NCBI RefSeq assembly: GCF_009674495.1
Contig: NZ_WKJN01000013.1
Location: 91,197-155,196 of the forward strand
From: Duganella alba
GTDB lineage: Bacteria; Pseudomonadota; Gammaproteobacteria; Burkholderiales; Burkholderiaceae_D
Direction of reading: 5' to 3'
DNA: 64,000 nucleotides
Both the position numbers and the translations under genes were made by a program. The notes beneath the pieces are model-generated. The model saw only the letters and a list, made by a program, of their open reading frames with translations. It was not told the origin of the DNA and searched no databases. The stretch's first letter is position 1. Every line of letters starts with the position of its first letter. This document shows positions 55,425 through 63,999 of the stretch, piece by piece.

Positions 55425-58400
55425 ATGAACGATCTCTGTAATAAGAAATGGGAGGGCGGCTCACTGGTCATCAATTGCTGCATCGTGCGCGATCCCCGTA
55501 CCAAACTGCCCACGGTGCTGACACTGGTGGACAAGGATAGCCCGCCCGGCAGTAACTACCAGCATCTGCTGGCGGGGGAAGACGTGGTCCAGATTTCCCA
55601 TCAGTTTCCGTCCGGCTGCCGGGTGAACGGCCGCTTCCAGAAGCGCATCCATCTGCACCACGATGGCACCGGTCACGTGGGGGTATGGGCCGACCTGAAA
55701 TATGGTGTTCGGCCACTGCAGGAATTCGAAGGCTTTCTGGCGCTGTGCACCACTGCGCCGCTGCCGCCCGATCCGCCCGATCCGCCGGTGCCGCCCGATC
55801 CGCCGCTGCCACCCGATCCGCCGTTTCCCCCTGTGCCGCCGGACCCTCCTGTGCCGCCGGAGCCGCCGGTCGACCAGCTGGCGTCGCCGCTGATGCCGAT
55901 CGTGGGCAGCGCGCGCGACGAGCTATTCCCCTACATTTATATGCGCAAATGGCCGCAGCCTTCTCCGCAGGACGTGGCGCAGTGCTTCGTCTCATACGTG
56001 CCGTCGACGCCTGCCGATGGCCTGTACGCCGCCTTGCTGGCGGCCACCACGCGCCAGGGCAAGGAAGCGCTGGCGGTGCGCTACATCGAAGGCGATTTGC
56101 TGAAGGGCCAGTACATTGCCGGTCCGGCGCAGCTGGTGGGCCGGGCGGCGCTGCTGCCCGAGGCCCTGCTGCTGATGTCCGCGTGGCTGGAGCAGCCGAC
56201 GGCTTGTCCGGCGCCGTCGCTGCGGCATCAGCTCGCAACGCTGTTCGGCGTCGACGACGCCGCTGCCATGCGCGCGGCGCTGGCAGATGCCGCTTATACC
56301 GGCGAGATCGCACAGCTATGGCAAAGTTACTTCGCGCTGGTCATCGTACTCGGCTATCACCGCCCGTGGCTGGAGAGTGTCGCCAACATGCTGGTGGCGA
56401 ACCATGCGCTCGATTATCTGTTCCAGGTCGAACCGGGTGAACCGATTGAACCGGTGCTGCCGCCGTTGACGCCGGCGCCGGTGCGACGCCTGCTGATGGC
56501 GACCATCGTGCTGCCCGCGCCGGTATTCCCGCTGCCGCCGGCCGTCGCCGGTCCCGCCGGTCCGGGCGGCTGGATCGAGCCATATGCCATCGGCGACCTG
56601 CACATGGTGCGGCAACGCTTGCTGCGCTACGAGGTCGGCGAGATCGCTCACATCGAAAATGTCATGCGCGGCGAGCGTAAGGAGATCGGCCGCCGCCGCG
56701 TGCAGCGCCAGCACGACAGCCGTCATAACGCCGACAGCCGCGCCGAGCTGCAGGACAACCAGGCCGCCGACCAGCGCAACAGCCTGTACGAGGAAATGCG
56801 CGCGACCGTGGCCGATCAAAGCGTCGCCAACCTGTACCAGGATTTCACCAGCAGTTATGGCCCGCCGACCCTGGCGACCCTGAACGGCATGTGGACGCAG
56901 CAGACCTTGGGGGGCCGCCTGCCGGCCATCCACGACGCCACACGCTATGCGCAGGAGCTGCTCAACCGCACCGTCGGCCGCATCACGCGCACCGTCAGCC
57001 AGGCCCGCACCAGCAGCACGCTGAACCAGACCGAGGAAAGCGTCAGCAGCTTGATCGACAACTCGGCCGGCAACGGCAAGCTGATGGCCGTGTACCGCTG
57101 GCTGAACAAGGTGTACGAGGCGGACGTGGTCAACTACGGCAAACGCCTGTTGGTGGAGTTCATGGTGGTACGCCCGGCCAGTGATTTCATCCATTCCCAG
57201 CAGCGGCTGGACGGCGCCTCGTTTGCGCGGCCGCCTACCTTGGCGCAGGCGCAGGTGCTGTCGTTCCAAGATATTCAGTCGGACAACTATGCCGCGCTGG
57301 CGGCGCTGTACGGCGCCTGCGACGTTGAACCGCCGCCGCCGGCTACGCGCATGGTCTCGGCCACGCTGCGCAGCGGTGACGAAAAGCTGGTGCCGCTGCC
57401 GGATGGTTACAGCGCGGCCGGCGCGCAAATCAACTATCTGGTCTCGGCGGCGGACTTGCCGGCGCCCGTGGTGCTGGTCGGCACGCAGAAGTTCGAGAAC
57501 GGCGTCGCGCCGGACTCGCCTAGCTACGGCCAGCAGAATGCGATGCCGGTCTCGGTGAGCGCCTACCTCGACGCCTTTCCGGCGCCACCGGCACCGACGC
57601 CGCTGCCGCCCGCGCCGACACCGGCGCCTGCACCGGCGGTTGGCTATGCGGCAGCGGTTGCCGGTCCTGCCGCCGTCGCCGTGCCGCCGGTGACTGATCC
57701 GGCGCCGCCGCCCGTGTCGCCGCTGCCACCGCCCAAGCCGGACGCGCTGGTCAACGTCGCCATCGTCTGCGACGTCGGCGCCACGCTGATGGACGACTGG
57801 CGCATCCGCACCTACGGCGCCCTGGAGCGCGCCTATCAGGCGCAGCTGCAGCGCTACACCGAGCTGGGCGCCGCGCGCAACAGCTGGCGCGGGCCGGTAC
57901 GCTCGCAGCTGGCCAACCGCGACATCGAACGCGGTGCGCTGCGGCGCGGCTGCACGCGGCTGCTGATGGAGCGCTATCTGGAGCGGACCGGCGGTATGGA
58001 CTTCGGCGAGACCGGCCCGGCGCCGTCGGAATTCGATGTCAACGAGCCGCGCTACCTGCAGTTCTTCGACGAGCTGTTCGAGTGGCGCGAAATGAGCTAC
58101 CGCTGGTACGGCGACCTCGGCGGCGGCGCCATCGGGCGCGACGACCCCGGCGCCGGCGAGGATGCGCAGTTCACCGCCTTTCTCAACGCCGACATGGCGC
58201 GCGTGATGCTGCCAGTGCGGCCGGAGCGCATGCTGGCGCTGCTGTACTTCCTGTCGAGCGGCATGGTGTGGGATGGCGACAACCGTCATGCGCCGGTCAA
58301 CCAGAGCGACCTTGCCGTCGTCGGCGATCTCAAGCAAGCCCGCATGGAGGGCGAGCTGGCGCCGCCGCCGCGCCGCGTCGGCGACAGCTGGGAAGTGCTG

Positions 58401-58439
58401 GTGCCGACCACCATGCAGGTCCTGGGGGAGGCGCTGTGA
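55425..58439 (+). CDS. 1004-residue protein with proline-rich linkers
   Basis: A large soluble-looking protein of unknown function. An N-terminal domain (1-110) is followed by a Pro-rich linker (about 112-152, for example PPDPPDPPVPPDPPLPP). A helical region (about 155-350) and a second helical block around 385-560 follow, containing GDLHMVRQRLLRYEVGEIAH and IENVMRGERKEIGRRR (about 395-425). A second Pro/Ala-rich linker lies at about 721-771, then a C-terminal helical domain. GTG at 55422 and ATG at 55425 are both possible starts. Its stop overlaps the tail-collar ATG as TGATG. I recall the IENVMRGE-like motif from uncharacterised proteins of myxobacteria and others, but cannot verify this. 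Confidence 0.82.
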   Translation: MNDLCNKKWEGGSLVINCCIVRDPRTKLPTVLTLVDKDSPPGSNYQHLLAGEDVVQISHQFPSGCRVNGRFQKRIHLHHDGTGHVGVWADLKYGVRPLQEFEGFLALCTTAPLPPDPPDPPVPPDPPLPPDPPFPPVPPDPPVPPEPPVDQLASPLMPIVGSARDELFPYIYMRKWPQPSPQDVAQCFVSYVPSTPADGLYAALLAATTRQGKEALAVRYIEGDLLKGQYIAGPAQLVGRAALLPEALLLMSAWLEQPTACPAPSLRHQLATLFGVDDAAAMRAALADAAYTGEIAQLWQSYFALVIVLGYHRPWLESVANMLVANHALDYLFQVEPGEPIEPVLPPLTPAPVRRLLMATIVLPAPVFPLPPAVAGPAGPGGWIEPYAIGDLHMVRQRLLRYEVGEIAHIENVMRGERKEIGRRRVQRQHDSRHNADSRAELQDNQAADQRNSLYEEMRATVADQSVANLYQDFTSSYGPPTLATLNGMWTQQTLGGRLPAIHDATRYAQELLNRTVGRITRTVSQARTSSTLNQTEESVSSLIDNSAGNGKLMAVYRWLNKVYEADVVNYGKRLLVEFMVVRPASDFIHSQQRLDGASFARPPTLAQAQVLSFQDIQSDNYAALAALYGACDVEPPPPATRMVSATLRSGDEKLVPLPDGYSAAGAQINYLVSAADLPAPVVLVGTQKFENGVAPDSPSYGQQNAMPVSVSAYLDAFPAPPAPTPLPPAPTPAPAPAVGYAAAVAGPAAVAVPPVTDPAPPPVSPLPPPKPDALVNVAIVCDVGATLMDDWRIRTYGALERAYQAQLQRYTELGAARNSWRGPVRSQLANRDIERGALRRGCTRLLMERYLERTGGMDFGETGPAPSEFDVNEPRYLQFFDELFEWREMSYRWYGDLGGGAIGRDDPGAGEDAQFTAFLNADMARVMLPVRPERMLALLYFLSSGMVWDGDNRHAPVNQSDLAVVGDLKQARMEGELAPPPRRVGDSWEVLVPTTMQVLGEAL

Positions 58440-59101
58440 TGGGCGCGCCCGGTGTCCCGCGGCACCTGCCGTGGAATATCCAGCCCGGCTTCGGCGAGCT
58501 GCCGGTCGGCAGTATCATCGCCTTCGCCGGCAACGTCGGCGCGCCGCTGCCGGATACGGCCCAGCCAGTGGACCCGCCGCCGCCGGCCGGGCCGCACGTG
58601 ACGACGGCGCTCGAAGCCTTCGGCTGGATGCTGTGCGACGGTCGCGCGCTGGATCGCCACCGCTATCCGCAGCTGTTCGCGGCGCTGGGCTGGCAGTACG
58701 GCGGCGACCAGTCGGCAACGTTTTACCTGCCCGACTATCGCGGCTATTTTTTGCGCGGCGTCGACCACGGCCGCCACACGGGGCCCGAATACGGCGAACG
58801 CAGCGTTCCCGCCGGCGGCACGGGTACGCCGGCGCAGGTCGGATCGATCCAGGGCGACGCCGTGCAGAACCACGAGCACGGCTACATCAAGCCGGGGCCG
58901 ACGCTGGTGCAGGGCAACGCCGGCGTCAATTCTGCCGTACCGGGCAAGACCGACGTGCTGACCGATCTAGGGCCGACCGACAACCTGGTCGCGGCCGACA
59001 ACACCGTGCGCGTCAGTACCGAGACGCGGGCGATGAATATCTACGTCAATTATCTGATCAAGTTTACCTACGGGCTGGCGCCGACTTTTCCCGGGATGTA
59101 A
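58439..59101 (+). CDS. phage tail-collar-domain protein
   Basis: A 220-residue protein with a tail-collar domain (about 20-105): LPVGSIIAFAGNVGAPLP at the N-terminus, then FGWMLCDGRALDRHRYPQLF and FYLPDYRGYFLRGVDHG. The C-terminal part (VQNHEHGYIK, then MNIYVNYLIKF) is of the microcystin-dependent/tail-fibre type. The ATG overlaps the stop of the 1004-residue gene, so the two are translationally coupled and probably assemble together. No other phage structural genes are in view. Confidence 0.88.
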   Translation: MGAPGVPRHLPWNIQPGFGELPVGSIIAFAGNVGAPLPDTAQPVDPPPPAGPHVTTALEAFGWMLCDGRALDRHRYPQLFAALGWQYGGDQSATFYLPDYRGYFLRGVDHGRHTGPEYGERSVPAGGTGTPAQVGSIQGDAVQNHEHGYIKPGPTLVQGNAGVNSAVPGKTDVLTDLGPTDNLVAADNTVRVSTETRAMNIYVNYLIKFTYGLAPTFPGM

Positions 59102-59197
59102 TGGCGTGTAATCGACAGTCCGGCCCCGGCAGCCGATGATGGGCTGGCCGCCTTCCTGGCGCGCATGACATCCATCCATGAACTAGAGGAGTGAAAT

Positions 59198-60271
59198 ATG
59201 AAGCCCGATTTGATCCTGTCGCAAGTACAGCAGTTTGGCCTGGACTCGCTGGCCCTGCAGCAATTGATGGAAGACCACGAGGCCTTGGTTCAGCGCTACC
59301 TGGCTACGCCCGGTTCCAATGTCGTTGGCGTCTCGGTGGCCCTGAACCCCGACGCCAATGCCAGCCGCAGCGACCGCCTGGCCCTGAAGCTGTCGCTGAA
59401 ACATAAGGACGGGATCGCGTACGACTTGCGTAGCCCGCAGCATCATTGGCCGCTGATCACCGAGGTGACGGGGGAGATTTTCGCCAAGGGCGGCAGGGCC
59501 GCTGAGGCCCCCGAGCCGCAGGAGAGCTTGGCGGCAGGCGAGGGCTTTCGCAATAAAAATCGGCCGGTGCTGGGCGGTATTTCCGGCGGCCCTGTCGGCG
59601 GCGACACGGGCACCATTGGCTGCCAGGTCAAGGCAACGGTGAAGGGCAAGGAGACTGTCTACATGCTGAGCAACAACCACGTGCTGGCCGACTCTGACGC
59701 CCTGCCGCTCGGGACCGCGATTATCCAGCCGGGCAAGGCCGACGGCGGTGTCGCCAGCGATGCGGTCGCCAGCCTGTCCTGCTTTGTGCCGCTGGGAGCG
59801 AACGGCGGCACGGCCGAGGTGGACGCGGCCATCGCCGCCTACACCAAATCGGACTTGTACATTCCCCTCATCCGCAGCGCCGTCGACAGCGCGGTCAGCA
59901 TGGCCGGGCCGGTCGTCGCTCCGACCCTCGACATGGTGGTGCGCAAGAGCGGCCGCACCACCGGCCGCACCCGCGGCACGGTCTACGAGATCGGCGGCAC
60001 CTACACCGTCAATTACGCCGAGCCCGGCGACCCGCCACGCACCATCATCATCAAGAACGCGTTCAAGATCCGGCCCGACAGCGGTCACTTCAGCGAAGGC
60101 GGCGACAGCGGGTCGGTGATCACCACGGGCGACCTCAACCAGCCAGTCGGGCTGTTGTTAGGCGGTCCGAGCGACTGCTCCTACACCCTCGCCAACACGA
60201 TGTCGGCGGTGCTGGCCAATCTGGAGGCGGTCATGCCGGGCAATCCGAAGTTTGTTGTTCTATACTCGTAA
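59198..60271 (+). CDS. trypsin-fold serine protease
   Basis: A 357-residue serine protease of the chymotrypsin fold. The triad is read directly: His161 in LSNNHVLADS, Asp209 in AEVDAAIA and Ser304 in EGGDSGSVI. An N-terminal region (about 30-75) contains GSNVVGVSVALN, the same pattern as the 74-residue protein encoded just downstream. There is no signal peptide, so it acts in the cytoplasm or leaves by another route. TAGAGGAG precedes the ATG. A GC hairpin follows the stop. Confidence 0.87.
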   Translation: MKPDLILSQVQQFGLDSLALQQLMEDHEALVQRYLATPGSNVVGVSVALNPDANASRSDRLALKLSLKHKDGIAYDLRSPQHHWPLITEVTGEIFAKGGRAAEAPEPQESLAAGEGFRNKNRPVLGGISGGPVGGDTGTIGCQVKATVKGKETVYMLSNNHVLADSDALPLGTAIIQPGKADGGVASDAVASLSCFVPLGANGGTAEVDAAIAAYTKSDLYIPLIRSAVDSAVSMAGPVVAPTLDMVVRKSGRTTGRTRGTVYEIGGTYTVNYAEPGDPPRTIIIKNAFKIRPDSGHFSEGGDSGSVITTGDLNQPVGLLLGGPSDCSYTLANTMSAVLANLEAVMPGNPKFVVLYS

Positions 60272-60281
60272 GCGGCAATAA

Positions 60282-60300
60282 GCCGGCGCGCCGCGCCGGC
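60282..60300 (+). terminator. GC hairpin after the protease gene
   Basis: GCCGGCG (60282-60288) and CGCCGGC (60294-60300) form a perfect 7-bp stem. There is no T-tract, so it may be an mRNA-stability hairpin and not a terminator. Confidence 0.45.
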
Positions 60301-60321
60301 ACCGTCTGCGGGAGAGGCGCC

Positions 60322-60546
60322 ATGACCGATATCATCGATGTTGCACAAGCTCATGCCGGGCGACTGATGGGGCGGCCGGGCGTGGTGGGCGTGGGCGTGG
60401 GCCAGCGCGGCGGCGAACCGGTGATCGTCGTCTCCGTGCTGGCGCTCACGCCGGAACTGTCCGCCTCACTGCCGGCGCGGCTGGACGGCCACGCAGTGGT
60501 GGTGGAGCTGACCGCCGAGCTGCGGCCGCAGGGCGGCGGCGGTTGA
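60322..60546 (+). CDS. 74-residue protein resembling the protease N-terminal region
   Basis: A very small protein with one beta-alpha-beta-like unit: RPGVVGVGVGQRGGEPVIVV, then LPARLDGHAVVVELTAELRP. The PG-VVGVGVG pattern resembles the N-terminal region of trypsin-like proteases, including the neighbouring one (GSNVVGVSVAL). It could be a free prodomain, chaperone or inhibitor for that protease. GGGAGAGG precedes the ATG and the activator gene follows at once. Confidence 0.75.
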   Translation: MTDIIDVAQAHAGRLMGRPGVVGVGVGQRGGEPVIVVSVLALTPELSASLPARLDGHAVVVELTAELRPQGGGG

Positions 60547-60606
60547 ATGGCCCTCAGTCTTGCTGTAAAATCAGCCCCTCATCTTTGCCGATCGCTGCCC
60601 GCCGTG

Positions 60607-62127
60607 ATGAATGCCGACGATACCCTGACCAGCTCCGTGTCGATGCCGGCGGTGCGGCCGCCGTCCTTGCTGGGCTTGACGCTGCTGTGGCACCCCGATC
60701 CCAGCCGCGCCGGCCAGCAGTGCGTGGTGCCTTCCGCGTCCGGCCTGCTGGCGTTGCAGCGCCACGAGCCGCTGTTCCAGTCGGCCGGCCAGGCCGGCGC
60801 CGCCCTTGAACACCGCTGCATCGCCCGCGCGCCGCTGCTGATCGCACGCCGCGCCGACGACAGCGTCCAACTGACACTACCGGATAGCGCCATGTCCGTC
60901 GCCGTCGACGGCAACCGTCTCACCGAGCGCGAGACCGTGCTGACGCGCGAGCAGATCGGCCGCGGCGCGGTGCTGGAGTTGGGCGGCCATGTCCTGCTGT
61001 GCCTGCATTGGATGGGGACGCCTCCCGTACACAATCCGCTGCCCGGCGTGCTGGGCGTGAGCACGGCCGCCGCTGCCTTGCGCACGCAAATCCGCCAGGT
61101 GGCGCAGACCGAGTTGCCGGCGCTGCTGCTGGGCGAGACCGGCACCGGCAAGGACGTCGCCGCGCGCGCCATCCATGCGGCCAGCCGGCGCGGCGGACGG
61201 CCCTTCGTCGCGGTCAACATGGCGGCGCTGACGGAGTCGCTGGCCGCCGCCGACCTGTTCGGCGCCGTCAAGGGCGCCTACACCGGCGCCCAGCACGCGC
61301 GCGCCGGCCTGTTCTCCGAGGCCAGCGACGGCACCCTGTTCCTCGATGAGATCGGCGACACGCCGGCCGTGATCCAGCCCATGTTGCTGCGGGTGCTCGA
61401 GAACGGCGAATACCGGCCGCTGGGCGCGCGCCAGAACGCGCACTCGGCGGCGCGGCTGATCGCCGCCACCGACCAGGACCTGGGCGCGCGCGCCTTCAAC
61501 CAGGCGCTGCTGCGGCGCATGGAGGGCTATGTGATCCGCCTGCCGGCGCTGCGCGAGCGGCGCGAAGACATCGGGCTGCTGCTGTATTTTTTCCTGCGCC
61601 AGTGGAACGAGCAAAACGGCCTCGACGTGCAGTTGCCAGTGGCGCTGGTGAGCGCGCTGTGCCGCGAAGACTGGCCCGGCAATATCCGCCAGCTGGGCCA
61701 GGTGGTGCGGCGTCTCGCGCTGATGCTGGCGGCCGGCGAAACGCCGCAGCTGGCGGCGCTGCTGGCGCCCGTGGCCCGCAGCGCGGTGGCGGCTAGCGCG
61801 CCGGTGCCGCCGCCGGTGCCGGCGGCGACACCGAAGTCCGCGCGCGCCAAGTTGAATGCGTTCAGCGAACAAACCATCGTCGATGCGATGGAGTCGACCG
61901 GCTGGCAGATCCAGAGCGCGGCGCGCACGCTGGGCATTTCGCGGCCCTCGCTGTACAAGCTGCTGGAGACGCATCCGCAGATCCGCCGCGTGGAAACCAT
62001 CCCGATCGAAGAGCTGCGCCAGGCGCTGCAGCAGCACGCGACCGATTTGGTCAAGTGCGCGTCGATGCTGCGCACGCCGGGCGAGGCCTTGCGCCGGCAT
62101 TTGCGCGTCATCGGCCTGCTGGCCTGA
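60607..62127 (+). CDS. sigma54-dependent activator with degenerate FHA-like N-terminus
   Basis: A 506-residue bacterial enhancer-binding protein. An N-terminal region (about 15-150) looks like a degenerate FHA domain ([19 protein letters not shown], then [18 protein letters not shown]). The AAA+ domain has Walker A GETGTGKD (about 176), GAYTGA in place of GAFTGA (about 224; Tyr is tolerated in some activators) and Walker [11 protein letters not shown] (about 242). A Fis-type HTH lies at the C-terminus ([18 protein letters not shown], about 438). It should drive the -24/-12 promoter at 53988. The ATG at 60547, directly after the 74-residue gene's stop, is an alternative start giving 526 residues. 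Confidence 0.88.
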   Translation: MNADDTLTSSVSMPAVRPPSLLGLTLLWHPDPSRAGQQCVVPSASGLLALQRHEPLFQSAGQAGAALEHRCIARAPLLIARRADDSVQLTLPDSAMSVAVDGNRLTERETVLTREQIGRGAVLELGGHVLLCLHWMGTPPVHNPLPGVLGVSTAAAALRTQIRQVAQTELPALLLGETGTGKDVAARAIHAASRRGGRPFVAVNMAALTESLAAADLFGAVKGAYTGAQHARAGLFSEASDGTLFLDEIGDTPAVIQPMLLRVLENGEYRPLGARQNAHSAARLIAATDQDLGARAFNQALLRRMEGYVIRLPALRERREDIGLLLYFFLRQWNEQNGLDVQLPVALVSALCREDWPGNIRQLGQVVRRLALMLAAGETPQLAALLAPVARSAVAASAPVPPPVPAATPKSARAKLNAFSEQTIVDAMESTGWQIQSAARTLGISRPSLYKLLETHPQIRRVETIPIEELRQALQQHATDLVKCASMLRTPGEALRRHLRVIGLLA

Positions 62128-62152
62128 GGCCGGAACGGTCGCGGTTCCGGCC
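62128..62152. terminator. GC hairpin after the sigma54 activator gene
   Basis: Perfect 9-bp arms GGCCGGAAC and GTTCCGGCC around a 7-nt loop, starting at the base after the stop codon. There is no T-tract in the plus direction. Confidence 0.5.
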
Positions 62153-62185
62153 AGCCTTCCCGCAGCTTTTAGCGCAGCTGATTAC

Positions 62186-62779
62186 TCAGCGGTTGCCGTT
62201 ATCCGCCACATCCTTGCCGCGGCCGGAACCGACTTCGCTTTCGGGATCGAAGGAGAACACGCGCACGTCGGGCTCGATGGCGCCGCCGCGGAAGATACGC
62301 ACAGTCAAGATCAACGACATTTCCCAGCGTCCCTGGCTATTGCCGACGTTGAGCGTGCGCTTCCACTCCTGCGTGACGATGCGGTCGGTGAGGGTTTCCT
62401 CGGCGTCGCTGGTGAAGTCCAGCGCCATCTGGTAGGTGGCGCCGATCGGCTGCACGAACGGCGAGGGCGCCGAGTAGCGCACCGTCGGCGGCTGTTGGTG
62501 CTCACCGGGCCGGATGTACAGGGGCTTGGGCTGGGTGACCAGGCAGGCGTCGATCACCTGGAACGAGGTGAAGCGGTCTTTCTTGCCGGAGCCGACCACG
62601 CGGAAGTGGAACACCTCGCTTTCGCAGAAATAAATCTCGGCCTCGAACATGCCGGTCGGATGCACCGGCTGCTGGCCGTCGGGAGAGGTGAACTGGTGGA
62701 CCAGCTGGTCGCTGATCTGGTCGGCGTCGAAGCCGACGGTGAGCACTACGTCTTTCGGGAACGGGATAGTGGTGGTCAT
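62186..62779 (-). CDS. unrecognised 197-residue protein
   Basis: I do not recognise this protein. It is soluble-looking with a beta-rich pattern (for example VFHFRVVGSGKKDRFTSFQV, then MALDFTSDAEETLTDRIV) and has no signal peptide. Its ATG overlaps the stop of the TPR gene as ATGA, so it is translationally coupled to it and read toward the convergent sigma54 activator gene. Its position suggests a role in the same system. Confidence 0.78.
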   Translation of the reverse strand: MTTTIPFPKDVVLTVGFDADQISDQLVHQFTSPDGQQPVHPTGMFEAEIYFCESEVFHFRVVGSGKKDRFTSFQVIDACLVTQPKPLYIRPGEHQQPPTVRYSAPSPFVQPIGATYQMALDFTSDAEETLTDRIVTQEWKRTLNVGNSQGRWEMSLILTVRIFRGGAIEPDVRVFSFDPESEVGSGRGKDVADNGNR

Positions 62780-63999
62780 GGTTGGGTTTCTTGATAGTGA
62801 TAACGGCCATCGCGCCGCAGGGCCAGCAAATCCGGTTCGGCGTCGATGAGGTGGATGGGGTAGCCGAGCGCCCGGGCTTGCACTATCTGCGCCAGTGCGG
62901 CGCTGCGGTCCCCGCTGATTTCCAAAGCAATCGCTGCCCTGAAATGGATGTCCGCGCCGTCGGGCGCGAGTGCCAGCGCGCGCCGCGCCAGGACGGCGGC
63001 CTCGCTGCGGTGTGAGAGCTTGGCCTGGTACAGGCCCATGCGTGAAACCAAGGTGGCGTTGGCGGGCGAGCGGTCCAGCTGGGGTTGCAGCAACAGCACC
63101 GCTTGCCGGTAGGCGTTGCGCGCGTCGTTCTCGCGGCCGGGGATCCAGCGCAGCGCGTCGCCCAGGTTGGCCCAGTGCAGGTACTGGTTCGGGCTGCCGT
63201 GGCTGGCCGATACCGCCAGCGTGAAGTTGGCCTCGGCGCCGAGGTAATCGCCGCGATAGAACAGCGCGCTGCCGAGGCTACTGTACAGGCGGCTGTTGGG
63301 CCGCACCTGCAAGCCTTGCTGCAGCACGTGCAGCGCCTCGTCGCCGCGGTTTTCCCGCTCCAGCGTGGCGTGCAGGTTGGCGTAGGCGTAGACTACGTCG
63401 GGCTCCAGCGCCAGGCTGGCGCGGAAGGCTTGTTCGGCCTGCGCGTAGTGGCCTTGCTGGAACGCCAGCTTGCCGCGCAAGTCCTGGAATATGCGCTGCT
63501 GCGGATAGGCGGCGATTCCGGCCTCGACCACGGCGGCGGCCTCGCTGAAGCGGCGCAGGTCGATCAGCAAGTCGCCCAGGCCCCACAGGGCGAACAGGTT
63601 GAGCGGGTCGAGCCGCAGCGCCTGCCGGGCTTCCTGCTGCGCCTGCTCTTCATGGCCCTGGTATTCCTCGGCCCAGGCGCGGGCCGCGTGCGCCAGGGCC
63701 AGCTGGCCGTCGGCCGCCAGCGCCTGCTGGGCGGCGGCGGCGGCACGCTGCAGCCAGACCTCGTCGCGGCCGTCGCTGAAGTAGCGCAGGCTGTAACTCA
63801 GCGACAGCCCGGCGGTGGCGCCGGCGTGGCCGGGCGTGCGCTGGAGGATCGCGTTGAAGCATTCGGCGGCGCTGTCCAGGCTGCCGGGGCGGTCGGGCAG
63901 CAGCAGCGCGGCCAGGCCGGCGCGCAACTGGGCGCTGTCCGACAACGGCGCCGTGACCAGTCCGCGCGCACCCAGGGTCCAGGCGGTGGCGGCCAGCAC
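62776..63999 (-). CDS. TPR-repeat protein, C-terminal part
   Basis: The 407 residues in view are the C-terminal portion of a protein that starts beyond the window. They are a series of tetratricopeptide-like repeats (for example AAECFNAILQRTPGHAGATA, QALRLDPLNLFALWGLGDLL and QAFRASLALEPDVVYAYANL). Near the window edge there may be the end of a membrane helix (LAATAWTLGARG). Proteins with such a C-terminus are often receptor-like Ser/Thr kinases or transcription regulators; that would fit the FHA-like activator, but the N-terminus is not visible. It is read toward and overlaps the 197-residue gene. Confidence 0.8.
   Translation of the reverse strand: MLAATAWTLGARGLVTAPLSDSAQLRAGLAALLLPDRPGSLDSAAECFNAILQRTPGHAGATAGLSLSYSLRYFSDGRDEVWLQRAAAAAQQALAADGQLALAHAARAWAEEYQGHEEQAQQEARQALRLDPLNLFALWGLGDLLIDLRRFSEAAAVVEAGIAAYPQQRIFQDLRGKLAFQQGHYAQAEQAFRASLALEPDVVYAYANLHATLERENRGDEALHVLQQGLQVRPNSRLYSSLGSALFYRGDYLGAEANFTLAVSASHGSPNQYLHWANLGDALRWIPGRENDARNAYRQAVLLLQPQLDRSPANATLVSRMGLYQAKLSHRSEAAVLARRALALAPDGADIHFRAAIALEISGDRSAALAQIVQARALGYPIHLIDAEPDLLALRRDGRYHYQETQP

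Noticed and set aside
58439..59101. Tail-collar gene as evidence of a prophage
   Set aside because: No integrase, terminase, portal, capsid, tail-tube, tape-measure or lysis genes are in the window, and neighbouring genes are regulatory.
54068..62127. A type VI secretion or contractile injection system
   Set aside because: No sheath, tube, VgrG/spike, baseplate or AAA+ disassembly gene was seen; the only AAA+ protein is a sigma54 activator.
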